Shown here: piece after piece, positions 7,725-14,088 of the stretch
Position numbering within the stretch: the first letter of the stretch is position 1
How the letters are laid out: the number at the start of each line of letters is the position of its first letter
Assembly: GCA_022511285.1 (NCBI GenBank)
Contig: JAFLRW010000031.1
Span: forward strand, 1 to 14,088
DNA length: 14,088 bases
Direction: 5' to 3'
Origin: Duncaniella sp.
GTDB taxonomy: Bacteria > Bacteroidota > Bacteroidia > Bacteroidales > Muribaculaceae
Notes under the pieces: model-generated
Database searches by the model: none
What the model was told of the DNA's origin: nothing
The model's input: only the letters and a program-made list of their open reading frames with translations
Made by a program: the position numbers and the translations under genes

Positions 7725-10346
7725 ATGGCAAAATCAGTCGTAGAAACCCCGTTGATGAAGCAATATTTCGCTATGAAGCAGAAACACCCTGATGCTGTGT
7801 TGCTTTTCAGGGTGGGCGATTTCTATGAGACCTTTTCCGAGGATGCCATTACTGCCTCTGAGATACTCGGCATCACACTGACGCGGCGAGCAAACGGCGT
7901 AGCTCAGCATGTCGAATTGGCCGGATTCCCTCACCACGCTTTAGATACTTATCTGCCGAAGTTGGTTCGTGCAGGCAAACGAGTGGCTATATGCGAGCAA
8001 CTCGAGGACCCGAAAACTACTAAAAAACTCGTGAAACGCGGCATCACCGAGTTGGTCACTCCCGGTGTGGCTATCGGTGACAATGTGCTTAATCATAAAG
8101 AGAACAACTTCTTGGCGGCAATTCATTTCGGCCGACAAATCACCGGAGTCGCTTTCCTCGACATATCGACAGGAGAGTTTCTGATAGCAGAGGGCTCTGA
8201 TGATTATGTGGCCAAACTGATGACAAATTTTGCACCTAAGGAGGTGCTCGTGGAGCGCGGACGCAAGAAGATGGTTGAGGAAAAATTTGCCGAAAGCTAT
8301 TACACTTTTGAGCTTGACGACTGGATTTTTACCGATACGGCGGCCAATGACCGCTTGTTAAAACAGTTTGAAACATCCTCCCTCAAAGGTTTCGGGGTCC
8401 ACTCAATGCCCTCGGCCGTGATAGCCGCCGGAGCTGTGCTCCACTATCTTGATATCACACAGCACACTCACACCTCGCATATTACATCCTTGAGCCGTGT
8501 TGAGGAGGAGGCATACGTGCGTCTGGATCGTTTCACGATTCGAAATCTTGAACTTGTCCGTCCCAACAGTGAGGATGGCAAAAGTTTGTTGGATGTAGTT
8601 GACCGCACTGTCAGCCCTATGGGAGCTCGCTTGTTGCATCGCTGGCTCCTTTTCCCTCTCAAGGATCCGAACGAAATTAATCGCAGGCTTGATGTTGTTG
8701 AATATCTTTTCGGGCATCACGAGGTCCGCGATAGTCTGCACGAAGCGCTCGAACAGATTGGCGACCTCGAACGTTTAGCCGGTAAGGTGGCAGCCACACG
8801 TGTCAACCCTCGCGAAATGGTGCAACTGCGCAATGCTTTGCGGATGATCGAACCAATTCGACGGCTCTGCGTAGCCTCCGGTGTGGATGCTTTATCGGCT
8901 ATTGGTGAGCAACTTAATCCGTGTGCCACGATAGAGCAACGCATAGCCAGCGAGATTGTTGATGCTGCTCCGGTTGCATTGGGGCGCGGTGCTGTAGTCC
9001 GACAGGGCATTAATTCGGAACTCGATGAGCTTCGTGACATCGCCGCACACGGCAAGGAGTATCTTGCTTCGTTACAGCAGCGCGAAAGCCTCCGCACCGG
9101 TATCCCGTCGTTGAAAGTGGCTTTCAATAATGTTTTTGGTTACTATTTAGAAGTCACTAATACCCATCGCGACAAGGTGCCTCAGGAGTGGATTCGCAAG
9201 CAAACGCTTGTCAATGCCGAACGTTATATCACCCCTGAACTCAAGGAGTATGAAGAGAAGATTGTGGGAGCTCAGGATCGCATAGCCATACTTGAGCAGC
9301 AGATATACTCCAACCTTGTGGCTGCTCTCAATGAATACATCCCGGCTATATTGCTGGATGCACAGATGGTGGCCCGCCTTGATGTCCTTTGCTCTTTCGC
9401 TCGTGTGGCTATTGATAATAATTACAGCCGTCCGGTGGTGGACGACAGCCTTGATATTTCTATAATTGAAGGCCGCCATCCGGTGATTGAACGACAGCTC
9501 CCCCCGGGTGAGCCGTATATTGCCAATACTGTTGAATTGTCCAACTCCGGCACTCAGGTGATGATGATTACCGGCCCAAATATGTCGGGTAAATCAGCTC
9601 TCCTGCGCCAGACGGCTCTAAATGTCTTGTTGGCGCAAACGGGGTCGTTTGTGGCGGCTGAAAGTGCCCACATCGGTGTGGTCGACAAAATATTTACACG
9701 CGTGGGCGCTTCGGATAATATTTCGCTTGGCGAGTCGACCTTTATGGTAGAGATGAACGAGGCGGCTTCGATACTCAACAGTATGTCTGAACGCTCATTG
9801 ATTCTGTTTGATGAACTCGGCCGCGGCACATCCACTTATGATGGCATCTCTCTTGCCTGGGCGATAGTAGAGTATATACATAATCACGCCCGCCTTCATC
9901 CTAAAACTCTCTTTGCCACCCACTATCACGAACTCAATGAGATGGAACGCAGCCACGAGCGAGTGGTCAATTTCAATGTTTCAGTCAGGGAGATTGACGG
10001 ACGAGTGGTGTTTATGCGCAAACTGGCTCGGGGAGGTTCGGAACACAGCTTCGGTATCCACGTGGCTCGCTTGGCCGGTATGCCTCCGTCAATAGTGCGC
10101 AGGGCTGAGGAGGTCCTGTCGCTTCTTGAGAAAGCCAACAGGCAGGCTGATAAAACGTTGGCTGCGGCTATTCCCGGCGCTGACCAGCCGGCAGAAGAGG
10201 GCATGCAACTATCGTTCTTCCAACTTGACGACCCCGTATTGTCGCAGGTGAGAGATGAGATTCTCGACCTTGACATTGACAATCTCACGCCAATGCAGGC
10301 CCTTAACAAACTCCACGATATCCGTACAATTATCACAGGTAAATGA
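7725..10346 (+). CDS. mutS: DNA mismatch recognition ATPase MutS
   Basis: MutS binds mispaired and looped bases and starts methyl-independent or MutL-dependent repair. The 873-aa product is full length for MutS1. The N-terminal mismatch-binding domain carries the essential Phe-x-Glu as F33-Y34-E35 in GDFYETF, which rules out MutS2. Connector, lever and clamp regions follow (about 130-570). The ATPase has Walker A GPNMSGKS (617-624), the STFMVEM signature downstream, and Walker B with DELGRGTSTYDG. A HYHEL sequence follows in the ATPase, and the C-terminal tail ends in a NLTPMQALNKLHDI helix of the dimerisation region. mutL is not in the window. pgpA begins 13 nt after the stop, so the two are probably co-transcribed. 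Confidence 0.98.
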   Translation: MAKSVVETPLMKQYFAMKQKHPDAVLLFRVGDFYETFSEDAITASEILGITLTRRANGVAQHVELAGFPHHALDTYLPKLVRAGKRVAICEQLEDPKTTKKLVKRGITELVTPGVAIGDNVLNHKENNFLAAIHFGRQITGVAFLDISTGEFLIAEGSDDYVAKLMTNFAPKEVLVERGRKKMVEEKFAESYYTFELDDWIFTDTAANDRLLKQFETSSLKGFGVHSMPSAVIAAGAVLHYLDITQHTHTSHITSLSRVEEEAYVRLDRFTIRNLELVRPNSEDGKSLLDVVDRTVSPMGARLLHRWLLFPLKDPNEINRRLDVVEYLFGHHEVRDSLHEALEQIGDLERLAGKVAATRVNPREMVQLRNALRMIEPIRRLCVASGVDALSAIGEQLNPCATIEQRIASEIVDAAPVALGRGAVVRQGINSELDELRDIAAHGKEYLASLQQRESLRTGIPSLKVAFNNVFGYYLEVTNTHRDKVPQEWIRKQTLVNAERYITPELKEYEEKIVGAQDRIAILEQQIYSNLVAALNEYIPAILLDAQMVARLDVLCSFARVAIDNNYSRPVVDDSLDISIIEGRHPVIERQLPPGEPYIANTVELSNSGTQVMMITGPNMSGKSALLRQTALNVLLAQTGSFVAAESAHIGVVDKIFTRVGASDNISLGESTFMVEMNEAASILNSMSERSLILFDELGRGTSTYDGISLAWAIVEYIHNHARLHPKTLFATHYHELNEMERSHERVVNFNVSVREIDGRVVFMRKLARGGSEHSFGIHVARLAGMPPSIVRRAEEVLSLLEKANRQADKTLAAAIPGADQPAEEGMQLSFFQLDDPVLSQVRDEILDLDIDNLTPMQALNKLHDIRTIITGK

Positions 10347-10359
10347 CGATACGAATTAT

Positions 10360-10884
10360 ATGAGTGACAACAACTTTAAAAAGCTTGGCATTGCGCCACG
10401 TTTTCACGAAATACTTTCTACAGGACTCTATACAGGCTTAATTCCCGGAGCCCCCGGCACTTACGCGGCTTTCACTGCCTTGCTTATATGGTATCTGCTT
10501 TACTGGTGTCTATCACCATTGGCTCTGACAATTGTTACGCTGATTCTTATTGTGGTAGTGACAGTGGCCGGGGCGTGGACTTCAGATGTCATGGAACATT
10601 ATTGGGGCCCTGACCCTCGAGCCGTAGTCATAGATGAATATGTGGGCACCTGGATACCATGCCTTGTGGCTCCTTGTACCGCTCCCAATCAGGCGTGGAC
10701 TTGGTGGCTGGCCTTTCTCGGCTTTGCCCTTTTCCGTGTGATTGACATTACCAAGCCTCTCGGATGCCGACGGGTGGAAACACTTGTGCCAGGAGGGTGG
10801 GGTGTGATGCTTGATGATATCCTTGCCGGGGCCTATGCCCTGGTGATAGTCCTTGGCGTCAAGTGGGCCTGCGGTGTTTGGTGA
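10360..10884 (+). CDS. pgpA: Phosphatidylglycerophosphatase A
   Basis: PgpA removes phosphate from phosphatidylglycerophosphate to give phosphatidylglycerol at the inner membrane. The 174-aa product shows the PgpA family motifs in order: GLIPGAPGTYAA (26-37), the acidic DPRAVVIDEYVG (85-96, D92/E93), DITKP (129-133) and GGWGVMLDDILAG (145-157, D152/D153), with hydrophobic segments at about 37-72, 113-128 and 154-168. I start it at ATG 10360, 13 nt after the mutS stop. The same frame is open back to an ATG at 10255, but that would put 35 non-conserved residues inside the mutS coding sequence. E. coli PgpA is about 170 aa, agreeing with the shorter form. Confidence 0.93.
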   Translation: MSDNNFKKLGIAPRFHEILSTGLYTGLIPGAPGTYAAFTALLIWYLLYWCLSPLALTIVTLILIVVVTVAGAWTSDVMEHYWGPDPRAVVIDEYVGTWIPCLVAPCTAPNQAWTWWLAFLGFALFRVIDITKPLGCRRVETLVPGGWGVMLDDILAGAYALVIVLGVKWACGVW

Positions 10885-10897
10885 CGCGAATAGTATA

Positions 10898-10930
10898 GCC
10901 GCGTCCTCGAACGGCATTCGTGAACGCGGC
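10898..10930. terminator. Hairpin between convergent pgpA and the YhcH-family gene
   Basis: GCCGCGT (10898-10904) and ACGCGGC (10924-10930) form a perfect 7-bp GC-rich stem. Inside it CGAA (10908-10911) and TTCG (10917-10920) can extend the structure. It sits in the 69-nt space between two convergent stop codons, the right place for a bidirectional terminator. Neither side has a clear U-tract, so efficiency is uncertain. Confidence 0.6.
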
Positions 10931-10953
10931 CATCATTGAATAGATAAATCCGA

Positions 10954-11505
10954 TTATTTCTTATACTCAATCTTGCCTACTACCTTGCGCGAAGGCACTG
11001 CGGGCTCTACGGCTGTGACTGAGGGCTGGTGCATATCGCATGGAAAGTATAGGAAGAAACGGTCAGCGGGAGCGGGAGAGTAGACAATCTCCTCCTCGGT
11101 GGTGTAATTGGTCTTATCCTTTACGGGATCATAAGGTCCGGTGGGAATTACCTTTCCGGTGGCTACGCCCATCAGCTCTTCTCCAACAAAAGTCCACTGC
11201 AAGTCAATGAAATTCTCGTGACTCTCAATTTTGGTGTGCTCAGCATCTTTGGGCGTGTATTCAAGCACGTTGACCCACACGCGGCCGGGGATTATTTCGT
11301 GCTTCCCGGCTGTGAGGCTTTCATTTGTGGAATTTTTAAGGAAGGTGAAAAGAGCATCCCAAGCCTCCTTGTTGTTGGCATACTGAGTGGCGAACTCAAC
11401 GGCATTGATTGACTCGTCGGCATTAACATCCCAGCCGTTTGCCCATGCGCGACTCTCCATCCAAGTTTTAGCCTCGGCGGGAGTGAAAGTCTTGACGTCT
11501 GACAT
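10954..11505 (-). CDS. YhcH/YjgK/YiaL (DUF386) family protein
   Basis: This family of small cupin-fold proteins includes E. coli YhcH, TabA/YjgK, YiaL and EbgC. They are linked to sugar metabolism or biofilm/toxin-antitoxin phenotypes and mostly lack a proven reaction. The 183-aa product has the conserved core GKHEI (67-71), ESHENFIDLQ (94-103) and FPCDMHQP (154-161); H69, H96 and H159 with D157 are candidate metal or substrate ligands. About 55 N-terminal residues precede the core, making it longer than the usual 150-155 residues. No signal peptide, so cytoplasmic. I chose ATG 11505; the frame extends to an ATG at 11556, but the promoter -7 box (11554-11561) overlaps that upstream codon. It is divergent from a secreted GH28 enzyme, suggesting use of a sugar that enzyme releases, an inference only. 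Confidence 0.85.
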   Translation of the reverse strand: MSDVKTFTPAEAKTWMESRAWANGWDVNADESINAVEFATQYANNKEAWDALFTFLKNSTNESLTAGKHEIIPGRVWVNVLEYTPKDAEHTKIESHENFIDLQWTFVGEELMGVATGKVIPTGPYDPVKDKTNYTTEEEIVYSPAPADRFFLYFPCDMHQPSVTAVEPAVPSRKVVGKIEYKK

Positions 11506-11522
11506 AGTATGAATATCTATAT

Positions 11523-11586
11523 TAGTGATTAATGTAAAATGTGATGTTTGTTGCAAATTTAGTGAACTTCTCCCGAAAAATCACTA
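11523..11586. repeat. Inverted repeat spanning the divergent YhcH/GH28 promoters
   Basis: TAGTGATT (11523-11530) and AATCACTA (11579-11586) are perfect 8-bp inverted copies with centres 56 bp apart. The right copy touches the GH28 -7 box, the left copy lies in the leader of the YhcH-family gene. They could be half-sites for a shared regulator, but the region is AT-rich and an 8-bp match in 121 nt can occur by chance. Confidence 0.35.
11554..11561 (-). promoter_or_regulatory. -7 box of the YhcH-family gene promoter
   Basis: On the minus strand TAAATTTG matches TAnnTTTG, 48 nt before the chosen ATG at 11505. Transcription would start near 11547. A clear -33 TTTG is not seen. It lies 23 nt from the oppositely directed GH28 -7 box, so the two promoters overlap. 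Confidence 0.5.
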
Positions 11587-11592
11587 CATTTG
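11585..11592 (+). promoter_or_regulatory. -7 box of the GH28 gene promoter
   Basis: TACATTTG matches TAnnTTTG and lies 34 nt before the GH28 ATG at 11627; transcription would start near 11599. No convincing TTTG is present at -33, which would fit a promoter needing an activator, though weak -33 boxes are common in this phylum. Confidence 0.5.
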
Positions 11593-11626
11593 TGAAAAAA
11601 TAAATCAATCTTAAATCTATACAACT

Positions 11627-13174
11627 ATGAAAATTCGCCTGCTTGCCTTTATCACATCGCTCCTGGCCTTAATGAGTGTTCGAGCCGAGAGCCCTTATAT
11701 CTCTCTTTATGACGGTCTTCAGTTTGAGATGCCTGTCATTGACCGCCCTACTTTTCCTGACAGGATAGTCTCTGTTGCTGATTTTGGAGGTGTGGCTGAC
11801 GGATTTACACTTAACACTGATGCGTTTAACAAGGCTCTCCAGACACTCTCGGAGCAGGGTGGAGGTGTGCTCAATGTTCCCTCTGGAGTGTGGCTTACAG
11901 GGCCAATAGAATTGCGTTCAAATATCAATCTTCATTTGGAGCGTGGCGCTATACTCACCTTTTCAGGGGATGATTCGCTGTATGAAATGGTTTATGTGGT
12001 ATATGAAGGGTTTGAGGCTTGGCGTGCGCAATCGCCTATCTCAGGAAGAGACCTTGTGAATGTGGCAATCACAGGTCAGGGGGGTATTGACGGGAATGGC
12101 GGTATGTGGCGCCCTGTCAATAAAAGTCAATTGACAAGTGCCGAGTGGGCTAATTACCTGTCCAAAGGTGGTATTGTGGAGGGCGACACTTGGTATCCAT
12201 CGCAGAGTTATATTGATGGAAAGCCTCTCCACGAGAAGCGTGCGACGCTTACACGCGATGAAGCTGAAAGCATTAAGCGCTATCAACGTCCGGTGATGGT
12301 GCAGCTGACCGGATGTAAAAATGTGCTGCTTGAGGGAGTGACATTTCAGAATTCTCCGGCGTGGAATATACACCCTTTGATGTGTGAAAATCTGATTATT
12401 GACGGCGTTTTTGTAAAGAATCCGGCTTATGCCGTTAATGGCGATGGCCTTGATATAGAGTCGTGCAAAAATGTTATTATTTATCGCACGGTGCTTGATT
12501 GCGGCGATGATGCAATCTGCCTGAAGAGTGGGAAAGATGAGGCCGGACGTCGTAGAGGCATTCCGACTGAAAATGTGATTGTCCGCGATTGTCGTGTGTT
12601 TCGTGGTCACGGCGGCTTTGTCGTGGGCAGTGAAATGAGCGGTGGCGTGAATAATGTCTCTGTGAGAGACTGTGAGTTTATCGGCACAGACGTGGGCCTT
12701 CGTTTTAAAAGCACTCGCGGCCGAGGAGGTGTGGTTAAAAATATTTTCATCAATAATGTCAATATGCTTGACATTTCTGGTGACGCAATTACGTTTGACC
12801 TCTACTATTGGGTGTTCACTCCTGTCACAGAAATCCCTCCGGTTGATGAAACCACGCCCCAGTTTCGCGATATATATATCAGCAATGTTACCTCGCGTAA
12901 TTCAGGCAAGGCGCTAAAATTCAATGGAATACCGGAAATGCCTATTGAAAATATCCACGTCACTTCGTCGCTATTCACTGCTCGTGAGGGGGGATTGCTT
13001 TCAGAGTCGAAAGATATATTCTTCCGCGATGTGACCATTATTCCGTCATCCGGTGCAGCTATGACGGTAAATAATGTAAAAAATGCCCTATTTGCAAACT
13101 GTAAATTTATATCACCATCCGGTGATGGCATTATTTATACAGGCACCAACTCAAATGTCCGCATAAATCCTTGA
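11627..13174 (+). CDS. Secreted glycoside hydrolase family 28 (polygalacturonase-type)
   Basis: GH28 enzymes are inverting hydrolases that cut galacturonan or rhamnogalacturonan in pectin. The 515-aa product begins with a signal peptide (MKIRLLAFITSLLALMSVRA, likely cut after A20; no lipobox Cys), so it is exported to the periplasm or beyond. A VSVADFGGVADG stretch (48-59) opens a right-handed parallel beta-helix. The GH28 catalytic set is present: NGDGLD (271-276, D273/D276), GDDAICLKSG (293-302, D294/D295), GHGG (327-330, H328) and RFK (359-361). All usual catalytic residues are intact. Exo- or endo-action and the exact pectin substrate cannot be read from sequence. It is divergent from the YhcH-family gene and followed by glyS; no SusC/SusD or other pectinase is adjacent. 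Confidence 0.93.
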   Translation: MKIRLLAFITSLLALMSVRAESPYISLYDGLQFEMPVIDRPTFPDRIVSVADFGGVADGFTLNTDAFNKALQTLSEQGGGVLNVPSGVWLTGPIELRSNINLHLERGAILTFSGDDSLYEMVYVVYEGFEAWRAQSPISGRDLVNVAITGQGGIDGNGGMWRPVNKSQLTSAEWANYLSKGGIVEGDTWYPSQSYIDGKPLHEKRATLTRDEAESIKRYQRPVMVQLTGCKNVLLEGVTFQNSPAWNIHPLMCENLIIDGVFVKNPAYAVNGDGLDIESCKNVIIYRTVLDCGDDAICLKSGKDEAGRRRGIPTENVIVRDCRVFRGHGGFVVGSEMSGGVNNVSVRDCEFIGTDVGLRFKSTRGRGGVVKNIFINNVNMLDISGDAITFDLYYWVFTPVTEIPPVDETTPQFRDIYISNVTSRNSGKALKFNGIPEMPIENIHVTSSLFTAREGGLLSESKDIFFRDVTIIPSSGAAMTVNNVKNALFANCKFISPSGDGIIYTGTNSNVRINP

Positions 13175-13186
13175 TAAGGAGGTGAT
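13175..13186 (+). promoter_or_regulatory. Strong Shine-Dalgarno-like sequence after the GH28 stop
   Basis: TAAGGAGGTGAT begins right after the GH28 TGA and includes AAGGAGGTG, complementary to the conserved anti-Shine-Dalgarno end of 16S rRNA. No gene start in this window otherwise shows such a site. Only very short frames follow: ATG 13185 (14 codons, overlapping the motif) and ATG 13202 (13 codons, 15 nt downstream). Its role is unclear and chance is possible. Confidence 0.35.
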
Positions 13187-13213
13187 GCGAAATATTTGTA
13201 GATGCGAAATATT
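13184..13213 (+). repeat. Tandem 13-bp direct repeat upstream of glyS
   Basis: GATGCGAAATATT occurs at 13184-13196 and again at 13201-13213, a 17-bp period. The copies are perfect and the flanks differ. They lie between the GH28 stop and the glyS -7 box, 56 nt before that box. Could be a small duplication or a pair of binding sites. Confidence 0.6.
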
Positions 13214-13268
13214 GAGACTCGTAGATTAATAAACAGTTCATAATAGATGCTGTTTGGAAAAAAAGTAG

Positions 13269-13276
13269 TAAATTTG
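13269..13276 (+). promoter_or_regulatory. -7 box of the glyS promoter
   Basis: TAAATTTG matches TAnnTTTG and is followed by CACC; it lies 52 nt before the glyS ATG, with a predicted start of transcription near 13283. A TTTG at 13253-13256 is too close (12 nt) to serve as -33. The remaining 13175-13328 gap holds only the SD-like motif and the direct repeat; no T-box or other leader structure was recognised. Confidence 0.5.
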
Positions 13277-13328
13277 CACCTTGAAATCAACGTGTAGAAA
13301 CAAAATATCAACAAACTATTTATAGATA

Positions 13329-14088
13329 ATGGCAACTCAGGAAGATGTTTTCAAGAAAATCGTAAGCCACGCCAAGGAGTATGGCTTCGTGTTTCAGTCG
13401 AGCGAGATATATGACGGGCTTTCGGCAGTGTATGACTACGGACAGAACGGAGTCGAGCTCAAAAACAACATCAAGCGCTATTGGTGGGATTCGATGACGT
13501 TGCTTCACGAAAATATTGTGGGCATCGACTCGGCAATTTTCATGCATCCTACCATTTGGAAAGCCTCTGGCCATGTGGATGCTTTCAATGACCCTCTGAT
13601 TGATAACAAGGACTCTAAGAAGCGCTATCGTGCAGATGTGCTTATCGAGGATGCTATTGCCAAAATCGACGAGAAGATTGATAAGGAGGTCGCTAAGGCT
13701 GCCAAGCGCTTCGGCGACACATTTGACGAGGGTATGTATCGCCAAACAAATCCTCGCGTACTTGAATATTCAGCCAAGCGTGATGCCCTCCACGAGCGTT
13801 TTGCCAAGGCGATGAACGATGGCGACCTCAACGAACTGCGTCAGATTATCATTGACGAGGAGATTGTCTGCCCGATTTCAGGCACTAAAAACTGGACGGA
13901 AGTGCGACAATTCAACCTAATGTTTCGCACCGAAATGGGGTCTACAGCAGATGGCTCGATGACTGTGTATCTGCGCCCTGAGACAGCCCAAGGTATATTT
14001 GTGAACTATTTGAATGTTCAGAAGACCGGGCGCATGCGCATTCCGTTCGGTATAGCACAGATAGGTAAGGCTTTCCGCAACGAGATTG
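13329..14088 (+). CDS. glyS: Glycyl-tRNA synthetase, homodimeric type (3' end beyond window)
   Basis: This enzyme charges tRNA-Gly with glycine in the cytoplasm. The first 253 codons are present and open to the window edge. They match the single-chain alpha2 class II enzyme, not the E. coli alpha/beta type: EDVFKKIVSHAKEYGFVFQSS-like start, YDYGQNGVELKNNIKRYWW region (35-53, with the typical YGP-like turn as YGQ), HPTIWKASGH (73-82), CPISG (181-185), RPETAQGIF (216-224) and the start of class II motif 2, AQIGKAFRNEI (243-253). The ATG at 13329 follows an A-rich leader without SD. The anticodon-binding domain and motif 3 are outside. By family convention the alpha2 enzyme is also named glyQS or glyRS. 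Confidence 0.95.
   Translation, partial: MATQEDVFKKIVSHAKEYGFVFQSSEIYDGLSAVYDYGQNGVELKNNIKRYWWDSMTLLHENIVGIDSAIFMHPTIWKASGHVDAFNDPLIDNKDSKKRYRADVLIEDAIAKIDEKIDKEVAKAAKRFGDTFDEGMYRQTNPRVLEYSAKRDALHERFAKAMNDGDLNELRQIIIDEEIVCPISGTKNWTEVRQFNLMFRTEMGSTADGSMTVYLRPETAQGIFVNYLNVQKTGRMRIPFGIAQIGKAFRNEI

Noticed and set aside
10255..10359. Upstream ATG giving a 35-residue N-terminal extension of PgpA
   Set aside because: The extension lies in the mutS coding sequence and matches nothing in the family; ATG 10360 gives the usual length and N-terminus.
11506..11556. Longer start (ATG 11556) for the YhcH-family gene
   Set aside because: The -7 box TAAATTTG overlaps the upstream ATG, so the predicted transcript starts downstream of it.
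12041..12610. 189-codon open frame antisense to the GH28 gene
   Set aside because: It lies opposite the intact catalytic core of GH28, has no known motif and no promoter box of its own.
13111..13126. ATCACC/GGTGAT inverted repeat near the end of GH28 as a terminator
   Set aside because: Only 6 bp, lies within the coding sequence, is not followed by a T-run, and is explained by codons for Ser-Pro-Ser-Gly-Asp.
10954..13174. A complete polysaccharide utilisation locus
   Set aside because: No SusC/SusD pair, sensor or further carbohydrate enzyme is present; both sides are core housekeeping genes.

Overview
The window is an almost entirely chromosomal, housekeeping stretch from a member of the Bacteroidota, most likely order Bacteroidales. 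The evidence is: TAnnTTTG-type -7 promoter boxes (with TTTG -33 where visible) instead of sigma70 boxes; AT-rich start regions mostly without Shine-Dalgarno sequences; a long, TM-rich RodA; and the gene order purH-mreB-mreC-mreD-mrdA-rodA, which I recall from Bacteroides-type genomes. Moderate GC and protein character would fit Muribaculaceae or a relative, but that level of placement is inference.

Layout. The left edge (1-20, minus strand) holds the first 20 nt of a tRNA-Leu, driven by its own leftward promoter with a palindrome between promoter and tRNA. Rightward from 179 come purH (last two steps of IMP synthesis) and then the rod-shape/elongasome cluster mreB, mreC, mreD, mrdA (PBP2) and rodA. 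This cluster is tightly packed except for a 158-nt gap with a GC-rich hairpin between mreB and mreC. Then come mutS (DNA mismatch recognition, with its own -7 box) and pgpA (phosphatidylglycerophosphate phosphatase), 13 nt apart. A hairpin at 10898-10930 separates pgpA from a convergent, minus-strand YhcH/YjgK/YiaL-family gene. That gene shares a 121-nt divergent promoter region with a secreted GH28 polygalacturonase-type enzyme. The window ends inside glyS (glycyl-tRNA synthetase), which runs off the right edge.

How they work together. MreB filaments with MreC/MreD position the RodA-PBP2 glycosyltransferase/transpeptidase pair that builds the lateral wall. mreC-mreD-mrdA-rodA are spaced for co-translation (15 nt, 17-nt overlap, 9 nt), whereas mreB is set apart by the hairpin. 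The GH28/YhcH pair looks like a small stand-alone carbohydrate module; no SusC/SusD pair or regulator is visible here, so it is not a full polysaccharide utilisation locus.

I found no mobile element, CRISPR array, defence system or new multigene system. The points worth a second look are small: the extra membrane segments in RodA, a Cys/His cluster in PBP2, the mreB-mreC hairpin with a TTG start for mreC, the GH28/YhcH pairing with an inverted repeat in its shared promoter, and a strong SD-like sequence with a tandem 13-bp repeat behind the GH28 gene.
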